40,024 nucleotides of DNA. Source: MGIIa-L3 sp038150305 (GTDB lineage: Archaea; Thermoplasmatota; Poseidoniia; Poseidoniales; Poseidoniaceae). The notes under the pieces are model-generated. The model saw only the letters and a list, made by a program, of their open reading frames with translations. It had not been told where the DNA came from and ran no database searches. The translations under genes were made by a program, and so were the position numbers. Location of the stretch: the NCBI GenBank assembly GCA_038150305.1, contig JAYOTG010000018.1, forward strand, positions 1-40,024, written 5' to 3'. Shown piece by piece: positions 5,779-16,026 of this stretch (the first letter of the stretch is position 1; every line of letters starts with the position of its first letter).

Positions 5779-6381
5779 TCAGGACAAGTCGTCGCCTTCG
5801 AGATGATGGCCCATACGCTCAGCTTTCGTTTTCAGGTACTCGCGGTTGTCGTCGCCGACGCCGACCACGAGTGGAATGCGTTCCACCACGTCGATGCCAT
5901 AGGAACGCAATTGTTCGACCTTGTCGGGGTTGTTCGTCAGCAAAGACACCTGCCCGGCGCCCAGTGAGTTGAGCATCGTGGCCGCCACGGTGTAATCGCG
6001 GCCGTCAGCGGGATGCCCGAGCATGAGGTTGGCGTCCAAGGTGTCCGCGCCTTGGTCCTGCAGGTGGTAGGCCTGGATCTTGGCGTGCAGCCCGATACCG
6101 CGTCCTTCCTGCCGCAAATAGAGCACGCAGCCCCAACCACGCTCGGCCACCGCGGCCAAAGCCGCGTTCAATTGCGGACCGCAATCGCACCGAAGCGAGC
6201 CGAAAGCATCACCGGTCAGGCACTCAGAGTGAACGCGAACCAGCACGGGATCTGGACCGCTGAGGTCACCCATGGACAGGGCGACGTGCTCCAGGCCACC
6301 CTCGTCGGTGACGACTTCGATGCGGAAGGCGCCGTACGGCGTCGGCAAGGTGGCCACGCTGGGCACGTCGTCCACGCTCAT
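5779..6381 (-). CDS. ribA: GTP cyclohydrolase II
   Basis: Opens and hydrolyses GTP to 2,5-diamino-6-ribosylamino-pyrimidinone phosphate, the first step of riboflavin synthesis. The zinc ligands are Cys54, Cys65 and Cys67 in HSECLTGDAFGSLRCDCG, and the GTP-binding/catalytic motif YLRQEGRGIGL is present at about 88-98. A 200-aa single domain is the normal size for a stand-alone RibA. Its ATG overlaps the TGA of the upstream tusA-like gene by four bases (ATGA), which implies coupled translation. Many archaea use the unrelated ArfA (GTP cyclohydrolase III) instead, so this bacterial-type enzyme may have been acquired. Confidence 0.95.
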   Translation of the reverse strand: MSVDDVPSVATLPTPYGAFRIEVVTDEGGLEHVALSMGDLSGPDPVLVRVHSECLTGDAFGSLRCDCGPQLNAALAAVAERGWGCVLYLRQEGRGIGLHAKIQAYHLQDQGADTLDANLMLGHPADGRDYTVAATMLNSLGAGQVSLLTNNPDKVEQLRSYGIDVVERIPLVVGVGDDNREYLKTKAERMGHHLEGDDLS

Positions 6382-6629
6382 GCCACCACCTCAATGCACA
6401 TGCGCCAATCGCCCGCGACTTCCTCTATAGAAAGAAGCCTGTGTCCATGACGCGCGAGCATCGGAGGCAAATCTTCCAGCGCCTCGGGGTCGTCAAACCG
6501 AACCTCAAGCACATGACCGCCTTCCAGACCGCCCAAGGCTTGCCGGGTTTCCCCGACGGGGATGGGGCAGCGAAACCCCCTGACGTCAAGGCGGTGGGTG
6601 GGCGCATTCGCCTGACCGCCGCCTTGCAT
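6378..6629 (-). CDS. TusA/SirA-like sulfur-carrier protein
   Basis: An 83-aa protein of the TusA (SirA, YeeD) family. Its single conserved cysteine, Cys21, lies in the diagnostic Cys-Pro-x-Pro motif (LDVRGFRCPIPVGETRQAL). Family members carry sulfur as a persulfide for tRNA thiolation, molybdenum cofactor or sulfur metabolism; the specific partner here is not visible. The ATG at 6629 gives a standard length. A much longer open frame upstream is antisense to the archaeosortase-like gene and is rejected. The stop overlaps the ribA start as ATGA, so the two form an operon. Confidence 0.85.
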   Translation of the reverse strand: MQGGGQANAPTHRLDVRGFRCPIPVGETRQALGGLEGGHVLEVRFDDPEALEDLPPMLARHGHRLLSIEEVAGDWRMCIEVVA

Positions 6630-6734
6630 GGTCGTGCGTGGAGCCAGCGTGCCTTGAAGGATTGCAACCGACGCCCCTATGAGGCACGACCGAGAGTCCG
6701 GACCGTGGCAGCGACGGCGAAGGCCGAGGACGAC

Positions 6735-7730
6735 ATGTCCTGGTCCGAAGTGGCGGCCTTGGGATTGCGGTATGGAAAATACCCGCTCGCATTGCTCTTG
6801 GTCGAGGCCTTCTACTGGTTCTTGACCGAACCCTCCGACACGCTCGCGCCGCTGCAGGTCTTCGAAGCCTGGCTGTGGCACGGCATCACGGAACTGATCT
6901 GGGGCGCTGACGCCGTCAGCCTCAGTCAGCACAACGGTTGGATGACCCGCATCGATTTCCATCACAGCAGCTTTCCTGGCACCTTCGACAGCGTCGGCCT
7001 TTACGTGTCCGACGAGTGCGCGGGCGTCCATGAGATGATCTTCCTCTCCACGCTCATCCTCATCACGGACGACGTGCCTCAGAAGGACCGCCTGCGCGCG
7101 GTTCTCGTGGGATGCGGCATCGTGTTCGTGCTCAACCTCGCACGCTTGGTGGCCTTCTATCCCATCGCGCTTGGCGGATGCTTGGAGGCGCCCAACGACC
7201 CGGCCTGCCTCAACGGCATGTGGGCCTTTCACCGCAACGTGTACGAGTGGGGCTTCCTCGTCGTCCTGATCGGACTTTGGCTGGCCTGGTTCACGTGGGT
7301 GGGCGGCCCCCGCCGCGTCAAGGACCGAAGCATGGCGGGGCGCGACACGTGGCGCATCACCCCACGCAAAGCCTGGCAGTGGTCCGAGCACCGACCCGCT
7401 TGGAAGCAGCCGATTATGGGCGTCGCCGTGGCCCTCATCCTCATCCTTACCGCCGTGTACATGGTCCGGAACGACCCTGCGGCCTTGGAGGCACGGGCCA
7501 CGGCAGACATGTGCGCGTTCAACGAATTGGTCAGCCAGCGGTGCGCCGACGCGCAAAACGCGTGGGACGACGCCATCGACGGAGCGTGGTCCGTGGCCAG
7601 CCTCGGCCTGGTCAGTTTAGCCACCAGCGCGCTCATCTTCGAGCGACCGCTCGCCGATGGTCGATGGCCGTCATCGCTGAGCGATGAGGAGCGGCGGGCG
7701 CTCGAAGCGGCCACCAAAGAAGAGGAATGA
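6735..7730 (+). CDS. Archaeosortase/exosortase-family transpeptidase
   Basis: A 331-aa multi-spanning membrane protein. The exosortase/archaeosortase catalytic triad pattern is visible in order: Cys95 in SDECAGVHEM, Arg137 in VLNLARLVAFY and His166 in WAFHRNVYEWGF, each at a membrane-segment boundary. Family enzymes cleave a C-terminal sorting signal of surface proteins and attach the protein to lipid. After the core there is an unusual extension of about 130 residues with two more hydrophobic segments and an acidic tail. The ATG at 6735 is chosen because upstream sequence overlaps the divergent tusA gene; GAGG lies about 6 nt before it. Clients with a standard PGF-CTERM tail are not visible in the window. 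Confidence 0.8.
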   Translation: MSWSEVAALGLRYGKYPLALLLVEAFYWFLTEPSDTLAPLQVFEAWLWHGITELIWGADAVSLSQHNGWMTRIDFHHSSFPGTFDSVGLYVSDECAGVHEMIFLSTLILITDDVPQKDRLRAVLVGCGIVFVLNLARLVAFYPIALGGCLEAPNDPACLNGMWAFHRNVYEWGFLVVLIGLWLAWFTWVGGPRRVKDRSMAGRDTWRITPRKAWQWSEHRPAWKQPIMGVAVALILILTAVYMVRNDPAALEARATADMCAFNELVSQRCADAQNAWDDAIDGAWSVASLGLVSLATSALIFERPLADGRWPSSLSDEERRALEAATKEEE

Positions 7731-7733
7731 GCC

Positions 7734-9155
<1,422 letters not shown>

Positions 9156-9216
9156 CCTGTTCGCCTCCGTTCCTCGGTTCTGCGGGCCGCCGGAACGGTG
9201 GCGACCCTCGCGCGTC

Positions 9217-9432
9217 TCAGAAGGACTCGGCGTCCTTGATCTCCTGCTGGAGCTGGCCCATCCAGTACTTGCGGGCGTTCTCACGGGTGAGCGGTCGCTT
9301 GGTCTGGCGAACGTGCTCGAGGATGTACTGTCGGAACTTCAGGGCCTTGTTTCGGTTGATGCCCTTGGGGGTCATACCGTCCCACAGGCGCTCGAACTGC
9401 TCGGCCTTGTCATCGTGCGTGACGTCTTCCAT
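9217..9432 (-). CDS. Small conserved-looking charged protein, unknown function
   Basis: A 71-aa, highly charged, helical protein (ERLWDGMTPKGINRNKALKF, later ENARKYWMGQL). No family is recognised. The ATG at 9432 has AGGTG upstream at good spacing; GTG at 9438 is an alternative. It lies 38 bp after the HEAT gene and about 60 bp before the helicase, on the same strand, so it may act with one of them. The absence of hydrophobic segments suggests a cytosolic protein. Confidence 0.7.
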   Translation of the reverse strand: MEDVTHDDKAEQFERLWDGMTPKGINRNKALKFRQYILEHVRQTKRPLTRENARKYWMGQLQQEIKDAESF

Positions 9433-9470
9433 GACCACACCTGAACGTCTTGGCGACCGGTGGGCCTCCT

Positions 9471-10700
9471 TTAACGCTGTTGGCCCTCGTCGTTGGCCGA
9501 AGTGGGCGCGTCGTCGGCCCCGACCGGGGGCGCCTCGACCCGCTCAGGTTCCAGCATGCCGATGGATTGTTCCATGGCTTGGGCCACTTCACGGTCCAGC
9601 AAGGGCACAGGCTCGGCGGGCGCCAAGAAGCGGTTCTTTTGGTCCTCGCTGCCGTCGATTTCAGGATCGAAAATCATCTCCATCAGCAGCGCGCGAATGC
9701 CGGGGTCTTGCTCCACCTGGAGACGGTCCTGGGCAAAGCTGCGCTGTTCGTCTTCGCCCATGAAGCGGTGCAGCATCTCGACGCAGGCGCGTCGGATGTC
9801 CACGACGTCATGGCGGGTTCCGGCGAGCACAATCGACCGGGCCCTGCTGCCGCCCAAATCGACGCGCTCGAGCACCTTCAGGGCGCGACCGCGGACGGTG
9901 GCGTCGGGGTCGTAGAGCACTTTCTCGGCCAAGATGACCGCCATCTTCGGTGCAGGGTTCACCAATTTGGGCAAGCACTTCGCCGCCTCACGGCGCACCA
10001 CGACCTCTTCGTCGGCCAAGGCCCACGTGACCAGATCCCATCCTTGGTGCCCGGCACGCGCGACGACCCGCCCGAGCAAGCGTGCCGCTTCCTTCCGGAG
10101 GTGCACGGCGTCCTCGAGCAGCAGGCTGTCCACGTGAACGCAGACCACGGAAGGCCACGACTCGCCCATCACGCGGAGGCCCTCCCATGCCGCCTTGGAC
10201 AGACGCGTATCGGAGGAGCGCAGGGCGTTGACCAAACTGTCTTCGACGCCTGAGGGAAACACCGGCGTCATCCTGCGCAGGGCATCGCAGGCGGCGGCGC
10301 GAACCGAGTCCACTGGGTCGTCGATCAGCACGCTGAGGTGATCAAACAGCTCGTCGGAGCGCTGCTGGGCCACCTCCGGCATCGCCATCAGCGCAGCGCG
10401 GCGGATCTTCGGATCGTCGTCCATGCAGGCCTCGATGAGCGCGTCATACGCGGCGTTCGCGTGGACGCCTTTGGCGAGGACCAAGCCCTCGACGCCGTCA
10501 AGGCGGGTGAAGGAACGGCGCTCGCCGTCGAGCATCACGTCGAGCACGTCGGATCTGCCGGTGGCCAAATCGAGCACCTGAGCCGGCGTCAAGCGGGACC
10601 ATGCGCCGCGACGGCCTTCTTCGACCTGCGCCCGCTGAACAACGGTGGCCACCTCGATGGGTTTGCCGGTGCGCGGGTCTCGGGCGATGTAATCGGCCAT
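9471..10700 (-). CDS. HEAT-repeat protein
   Basis: About 409 aa, dominated by seven or so HEAT-type helical repeats between roughly residues 80 and 340. Recurrent forms include DDPKIRRAALMAMPEV, DPVDSVRAAACDALRRM, LRKEAARLLGRV, VVVRREAAKCLPKL and DATVRGRALKVLERV. Such proteins are scaffolds for protein contacts, and some (PBS-lyase type) bind cofactors. The N-terminal 80 residues differ, starting MADYIARDPRTGKP, and the C-terminus is acidic and Pro-rich. The frame is open to 10739; ATG 10700 is preferred as the first residues then look structured, but ATG 10733 cannot be excluded. No partner can be named from sequence; helicase cotranscription is suggestive. Confidence 0.8.
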   Translation of the reverse strand: MADYIARDPRTGKPIEVATVVQRAQVEEGRRGAWSRLTPAQVLDLATGRSDVLDVMLDGERRSFTRLDGVEGLVLAKGVHANAAYDALIEACMDDDPKIRRAALMAMPEVAQQRSDELFDHLSVLIDDPVDSVRAAACDALRRMTPVFPSGVEDSLVNALRSSDTRLSKAAWEGLRVMGESWPSVVCVHVDSLLLEDAVHLRKEAARLLGRVVARAGHQGWDLVTWALADEEVVVRREAAKCLPKLVNPAPKMAVILAEKVLYDPDATVRGRALKVLERVDLGGSRARSIVLAGTRHDVVDIRRACVEMLHRFMGEDEQRSFAQDRLQVEQDPGIRALLMEMIFDPEIDGSEDQKNRFLAPAEPVPLLDREVAQAMEQSIGMLEPERVEAPPVGADDAPTSANDEGQQR

Positions 10701-10791
10701 GGGCTTCGGCCCCGCACCCACGCCACCCCTCATCAACATGCGCGTCCAATCACCGCGAAGGGCTAAGGGGTCCCCTCAGGACCGTTCCTCA

Positions 10792-13700
10792 ATGACGAAG
10801 GCCGCCGTCCAAGCGCTCGTCGTGCTGGGCCTCTTCCTCACCATGCCGTGGGCCACGGCGCCCCTTTCCGGCGGCCCGGCTGAGCCCTTGAACGAAGCGT
10901 CCGCACCCTTCGTGATGCCGGCCATGGCCATGCAGGCCGATTTCAATGGAACGGGATGGAACCTCAGCGGAACAAGCTGGGACACCAACGAAAACGAAGT
11001 CGTCATTGATCGGCCGTCCTTGGCGTGGTCTTCACCGCCCGGAGCACCTCAATTCCCTCGTGCTGCTGCCTGCCTCTTCCCCATCCCTGAGCGAAGTGAA
11101 ATGTGGCTTGTGGGCGGCGTGGTCGACCCGAGCAGCGCGTGGAACGACGAAGAAGAAAGCAGCTTGATGGAGATTTATGACGTGACCAACGGCACCTGGT
11201 CCGTGGCCTCCAACCCGATTCCAAACACCCAATCCTATGCTGGGTGTGCGCGTTGGGGCGACACGCTGGTCCTCGCCGGTGACCTGCCGCTTCCTGACCC
11301 TCAGTCCTCGGTGCCGTCCTTCACGACAGGCCTCGTGCAGCGGTACAACCTTACCACCGACACATGGTCCACAGGCACCTCGATGCCTCCCGCACAAGCG
11401 GTCGGAAAGGCAGGGTACGCCCACCACGACGGCGTCCTGCATGTGGCCGGTGGCGTGAACCAAACCGGCAGCGTCATGGCGCTCAACACCACGATGAGCT
11501 ACGACATCGATGCCGACACGTGGACGACGGGCCAAAACCTCACCACGCCCCGGGTTCAACCCGCCGCTGCCTACTACCGCGGTCAGCTCTACGTGATGGG
11601 TGGCTTCGAAACCACGCTCACCTCCTCGGGCGGAGGCGGTCCTCCGTCCGCATCGTGGGACATCACCAACACCACGGAGGTCATGGCCAGCAATGGAAGT
11701 TGGTCCAACCACACCGACCTTGGCGTGGCCTTGGCGGGTGCTGGAGCCACGGTCATTCACGATGAAATCGTGCTGATGGGCGGCGCTTCGAGCACAGGAG
11801 CACAGCGCCGCACCTACGGATGGCTGCCCGAGACCGATGCGTGGCGCAACATGGGGAGCCTGATTCACCCCGTGCACAGCATGACATGGGCGCAGTACAA
11901 CAACGCCACCTACGTCTTCGGAGGCGACTCTGGCAACCCCGCATGGAACTGGTTGCAACTTCGTTCCACGAACAACCGTTACGTGAGTCCAGCCGCACAC
12001 AGCGGGACGATCACCTCACCCCCGATCGATCTGCGGACCACAGCGGACGGGGACGCTCTGCTGCGCTGGCTTCGCCTTGACGGGACGGCCCCAGCTGGAA
12101 CGTCGCTCGGCCTCCAATACCGAACCGCGCCAGATGCCCTCTTGCTGAACGGTATGGACTGGCTTCCAATGATTGGAAATTTCAGTTACAACCACCCTAT
12201 CGGGAACCATTCGGTCCCTGAGCCAAGCACCGCTGGAAGCGATCGCTCTGTGCAGGAACACCTCGACTTGAGCCCCTGGTTGCAACTCCGCGTCGCCTTA
12301 GCGACCACCCAAGGCGAGGCGTGGACCTTGCCCGACATGGACGGGGTGTCCTGGGGCATGGAAGAGGTGGTCTTCACCCACATCGGCCGGACCGCGCTGC
12401 AGAGTTACGGGCAACCGCTCAACCTCACCACCCTCATCGACGTCGACGAGGACTGGAGCCAAGCGGTCCTCGTGATGGACGCGGGCTTTGGGCGCGTCCA
12501 GCGCATCGTGGCCGAAGAGGAAAACGGAGCCTGGACCCTGAGCAGTCCCATGGACGGAGTGCGGGCCATTCACACTGAAAGCAGCCACGTGCACGCCAAC
12601 CAAGCCGGCCCGTTGGAACTCACGTGGAGCCTGCAAGTCGAACAAGGCGTGGTCAGCCTCAACCAAGTGCAGGTGCACCTCGAACTCCTTGCCGATGATG
12701 GACGCCTCATCTTCGCGGCCGCCCCCGAAAATCCAACGTGGACCTGGGACAACGAGATTGAGGTTCACCTCGACGCCATCACGGCCGACGGAAAGGACCT
12801 CATGGCCTCCACATCCACGGTGGTGGCGGCCGACAACACCCTCTCCGTCAGCCTGTCAACGGATTTCCCGGGCAGAAACGATGCGCCCGCGAACGGCTCA
12901 TTCCAAGCCCGCATGCACCTCGCCGTGGAAGGCTTGGCTGCAGGCCAATTGGTCCCGGCCGTCACGTGGTTCAACACCTCAACGGCGTGGGTGGACCTCG
13001 ATTTCCACGCCCCCGACCCCCTCACGATGGTCCTGCCCACGGATGCCTCAGGCACGGCCGACCTTCGCATCGAACTCCGTACGGAGGCCAACGTCTCCCT
13101 TGTGTTCGAGGAGGACGGCACGACCTTTGTCCTCGACGCGCAGGCGCCAACCCTGCTTGGCAGCAGTCCGAACCAGGCCGCCTATGCCGACCAGCGTGCC
13201 GATCGAAACGTCATCATGAGCTTCGCCGAAGTCGGCGGCTTCCATCCCGACGACGTCGCCTTCCACGTGTGGATCGAAGGACGTGACGACGGACAGAACG
13301 GCGGCCTCAACGACGGTGCTGCGGCCCTCGCGGAGTACGTCGAGACCCCGGCCATGTGGACGAACACCGGCACCGTGTGGACGGCCAACTTCACCGTCGA
13401 CGATTCCGCAAACGAGGACCATGCGGCCGTTCGGGTGTTGGTCCTCGGTACGGACCGTGCGGGCATCGCGGTGCCAACCGCCCTCGCTGAGGCGGGACAC
13501 CTCAACTGGACGACACGTATCCCGCGCACCGTGGAAATCCTTTCCATCACGCCGAGCGATGGAGGTCCACGCGACCTCGAGCCTGGCCGAGCCATGGATT
13601 GGCAGGTCAGCGTACGCGACGGAAACGGTTTGGCCGACCTCCAAGAACTCCGCATTGAACTCGGCGGTGACGTCAACCTCGGCATCCGCTGGGACGTCAT

Positions 13701-15417
13701 CACCGAACAATGCCAGAACCTGGACGGGCGAACCCGTGTCGTGGCGTGTTCAGTGAGCGTGGCTGGGGAAGTGATGACCTTCGACCTGACCCTCGCGCCA
13801 GAATGGTCCCTGACCCCCGGCAGCCTCGTCGAGGGGGCGGTGAGGGTGGTCGCGACCGACGTGGACGGGAGCAACGCCAGCACAGTCAACGGCGCATGGG
13901 CCTTTGCACGTGGACTCACCTTCGATAACGTGGTGTTCGCCGATCTCGAAGGAAGCACGCAAGGGCCCGTCACGGCCGAAAGCATCCTTGCGGTCGGTGA
14001 GCACCTCAACCTCAGCGCGAGCATCAACCACAGCTCAAGTGGCGTACCCTACGATGGCGGCCTCAGGATTCGATGGTTCGGCAACGTCGGGCCGGAACGA
14101 TGGGACGGAGGAAGCACCGTCATCGTGCATGATGGCGTGCTCGCGACGGACGTGCCAACCCCGCTGAGCGGCGGGAGGCTGATGATTGCCCGCCTCGAAG
14201 TGTGGGACCCCCAAGACACCGTGCTGCTCCACACCATCCAGCTCGACCCGATGGACGTGGACGAAGACCGGTCATTCCTCGTGGCCAAGAGCGAGGACGT
14301 CACGTGGTCCCGTTACCACCTGAACGACGTCGTGGTCGGCGTCAACATCGAAGAAGACACGGCATGGACGGGGCTGTTGAACGTCACCTGCCAAGTGACG
14401 TCCACCGAACGTTCCTGGCCAGAGGTGACCCAAAGCGTGCTCCCCAGCGGCCTGTTTGAGGACCTGATCCTCTTCACGGCCACCTTCAATTTCTCCAACG
14501 TCGGTGACCCCGCAGACCTCGACCCACAAGCAAGCCTGTCCTGCTGGGCCAGCGGCATGGACGATGCGGGCAGAACCCTGCAAGGGGCCACGGACTTGAC
14601 GGCATCTGACCCGTGGTTCACGGCCACCCTTACCAACGAAGGGCCCGATTTGGAACTTGGCGAGGTCAGCCTGTCCGGGGCGGTCGATTCCGAAGGCGCG
14701 AACATCCTGGTGGCCGCTCCGGTCATCGCCAGGTCGGAAGCCATCGACCGTTCCTTTGTGGTGGAGATCACCCTCGAAAACGACGGCGAGGAAACGGTGG
14801 TCGTCCGACGAAGCATCGAGGGCCTTGGCGCAGACGAATCGGAGCTCGTGCGCGGCAGTTTCAACGTCCCCAAGGGCGATTGGACCCTCCGCGTCACCGT
14901 CGACGCCCTCGGCGAGGTCAGCGAACTGGACGAAGAAGACAACGCGTGGACCTACGAAGCCCAATCCACCGGCGGTGGTTCTGCGGCCGCCATCGCGGCC
15001 GCCGGAAGCGTGGGGATCCTGGCCCTCGTTACCGTGCTGATGCGACGCCGCGGTGGCGCCAAGGTCGACGTTGAGGCCGCGCTTTCGGAAGCCCCCGGCC
15101 CAACGTCCAAGCCCAAACCAAAGGGCCCGCCAGGCGCGGATCGGCGTGTCACAGGCGGGCCGCGAGCGCCGCCAACACCACCGAATCAAGCCAACGTCGA
15201 TCTCTCCCGTGCAGAAGCAGCCCTCGCGGCGCTCAGCTCAAGCCCCGAACCAGAGGGCCTGCCGGCCGTCCCTGACATTGGCGCTGTGGCGTCAGACCAC
15301 ACGGAATTGCCCGGAGGTGGCGACTACGATTACACCACCGAAGGGACGCATTACCACGGCGAAGGCCTCGGACGCTGGAAGCTCCGTGACGACGGCTCGT
15401 TCGAGCGGGTGGCGTGA
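10792..15417 (+). CDS. Giant Kelch/CARDB surface protein with cytosolic tail
   Basis: A predicted 1541-aa exported protein. Order: signal peptide (MTKAAVQALVVLGLFLTMPW), a Kelch beta-propeller over about residues 70-380 (repeats such as LHVAGGVNQTG and LYVMGGFETT with paired YDIDADTW-type strands), several beta-sandwich-like regions, a CARDB-like adhesive domain near 1290-1390 ending in LDEEDNAWTY, a transmembrane helix about 1394-1416 followed by MRRRGG, then a 120-residue Pro-rich tail ending in GEGLGRWKLRDDGSFERV. Topology predicts a cell-surface ectodomain and an intracellular tail. Numerous NxT/S sites fit N-glycosylation. ATG 10792 is chosen because it begins the signal peptide; longer starts are shadows of the HEAT gene's upstream region. 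A role in adhesion or sensing is inference. Confidence 0.9.
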   Translation: MTKAAVQALVVLGLFLTMPWATAPLSGGPAEPLNEASAPFVMPAMAMQADFNGTGWNLSGTSWDTNENEVVIDRPSLAWSSPPGAPQFPRAAACLFPIPERSEMWLVGGVVDPSSAWNDEEESSLMEIYDVTNGTWSVASNPIPNTQSYAGCARWGDTLVLAGDLPLPDPQSSVPSFTTGLVQRYNLTTDTWSTGTSMPPAQAVGKAGYAHHDGVLHVAGGVNQTGSVMALNTTMSYDIDADTWTTGQNLTTPRVQPAAAYYRGQLYVMGGFETTLTSSGGGGPPSASWDITNTTEVMASNGSWSNHTDLGVALAGAGATVIHDEIVLMGGASSTGAQRRTYGWLPETDAWRNMGSLIHPVHSMTWAQYNNATYVFGGDSGNPAWNWLQLRSTNNRYVSPAAHSGTITSPPIDLRTTADGDALLRWLRLDGTAPAGTSLGLQYRTAPDALLLNGMDWLPMIGNFSYNHPIGNHSVPEPSTAGSDRSVQEHLDLSPWLQLRVALATTQGEAWTLPDMDGVSWGMEEVVFTHIGRTALQSYGQPLNLTTLIDVDEDWSQAVLVMDAGFGRVQRIVAEEENGAWTLSSPMDGVRAIHTESSHVHANQAGPLELTWSLQVEQGVVSLNQVQVHLELLADDGRLIFAAAPENPTWTWDNEIEVHLDAITADGKDLMASTSTVVAADNTLSVSLSTDFPGRNDAPANGSFQARMHLAVEGLAAGQLVPAVTWFNTSTAWVDLDFHAPDPLTMVLPTDASGTADLRIELRTEANVSLVFEEDGTTFVLDAQAPTLLGSSPNQAAYADQRADRNVIMSFAEVGGFHPDDVAFHVWIEGRDDGQNGGLNDGAAALAEYVETPAMWTNTGTVWTANFTVDDSANEDHAAVRVLVLGTDRAGIAVPTALAEAGHLNWTTRIPRTVEILSITPSDGGPRDLEPGRAMDWQVSVRDGNGLADLQELRIELGGDVNLGIRWDVITEQCQNLDGRTRVVACSVSVAGEVMTFDLTLAPEWSLTPGSLVEGAVRVVATDVDGSNASTVNGAWAFARGLTFDNVVFADLEGSTQGPVTAESILAVGEHLNLSASINHSSSGVPYDGGLRIRWFGNVGPERWDGGSTVIVHDGVLATDVPTPLSGGRLMIARLEVWDPQDTVLLHTIQLDPMDVDEDRSFLVAKSEDVTWSRYHLNDVVVGVNIEEDTAWTGLLNVTCQVTSTERSWPEVTQSVLPSGLFEDLILFTATFNFSNVGDPADLDPQASLSCWASGMDDAGRTLQGATDLTASDPWFTATLTNEGPDLELGEVSLSGAVDSEGANILVAAPVIARSEAIDRSFVVEITLENDGEETVVVRRSIEGLGADESELVRGSFNVPKGDWTLRVTVDALGEVSELDEEDNAWTYEAQSTGGGSAAAIAAAGSVGILALVTVLMRRRGGAKVDVEAALSEAPGPTSKPKPKGPPGADRRVTGGPRAPPTPPNQANVDLSRAEAALAALSSSPEPEGLPAVPDIGAVASDHTELPGGGDYDYTTEGTHYHGEGLGRWKLRDDGSFERVA

Positions 15418-15429
15418 CCCGTCGGGTTC

Positions 15430-16026
15430 ATGGACGAGGGCCCACGACGCGGAGCCATGGACCCGCAGGACGTCGAGCGGACCCTTCTGGTCCTCTTTCG
15501 TTCGGGCGTGCCGTTGACGGCTTCTGATCTGGCCAGAACCATGGCCTTCGGACAAGGCTGGCTTGGCATTGACGAGGCCGATGCGGTCGTGGCTCACTTC
15601 ATCGATACCGGTTGGCTGCGTCCCGAGGGCGACGCTTTTCTGCCGAGCCGAGCTCTTTCCCACGTCCACGTCCCGTTGTCGTGGATGCCACGCCCGTCCC
15701 GCTTGTTGGATGCACCACCGCCGGGTGAGTCACTCACGCCATCACCTCCAGCCGAGGCACCCGCCGAGGCGCCGAACCCAAAGCCGAAAGCGCCAACCCT
15801 CCAGCCCGAAAGCGACGACCCCCGGGTGCGGCTCGAAGGGCGCCTTGTGGGGTTCATCGCGCGTGCGTCTGGCTTGGACAAAGCGGAGGTGCAACGAAGG
15901 GCAGAACGGAAGCAACACGCCCTCCGGCCCTGCACCTCATGGCTTGGCCTGGCGCTGGTGGCCCACGATCAAGGGCTGGACATGAACGCCATCGTTGACG
16001 CCCTCGCACCGAACGCTCAGGCCTGA
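15430..16026 (+). CDS. DUF2240-family archaeal protein
   Basis: A 198-aa protein matching the archaeal DUF2240 pattern. The N-terminal domain runs from DVERTLLVLFRSGVPLTASD, through GIDEADAVVAHFIDTGWLRP, to VHVPLSWMPRPSRLLD; it looks like a winged-helix unit. A Pro-rich linker (about residues 96-125) joins a second helical part (RVRLEGRLVGFIARASGL onward, to the C-terminus). The biochemical role of the family is unknown. ATG 15430 is 12 bp after the giant gene's stop; ATG 15457 (MDPQDVERTL) with GGAG upstream is a good alternative start. Its 3' end overlaps the convergent RND gene by 10 bp. Confidence 0.8.
   Translation: MDEGPRRGAMDPQDVERTLLVLFRSGVPLTASDLARTMAFGQGWLGIDEADAVVAHFIDTGWLRPEGDAFLPSRALSHVHVPLSWMPRPSRLLDAPPPGESLTPSPPAEAPAEAPNPKPKAPTLQPESDDPRVRLEGRLVGFIARASGLDKAEVQRRAERKQHALRPCTSWLGLALVAHDQGLDMNAIVDALAPNAQA

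Noticed and set aside
6630..7556. Long minus-strand frame upstream of tusA
   Set aside because: It is antisense to the archaeosortase-like gene. The tusA family length ends at the ATG at 6629, and the upstream part has no recognisable protein features.
10765..10776. AGGGGTCCCCT palindrome before the giant Kelch gene
   Set aside because: Short, single, and in GC-rich sequence; could occur by chance.
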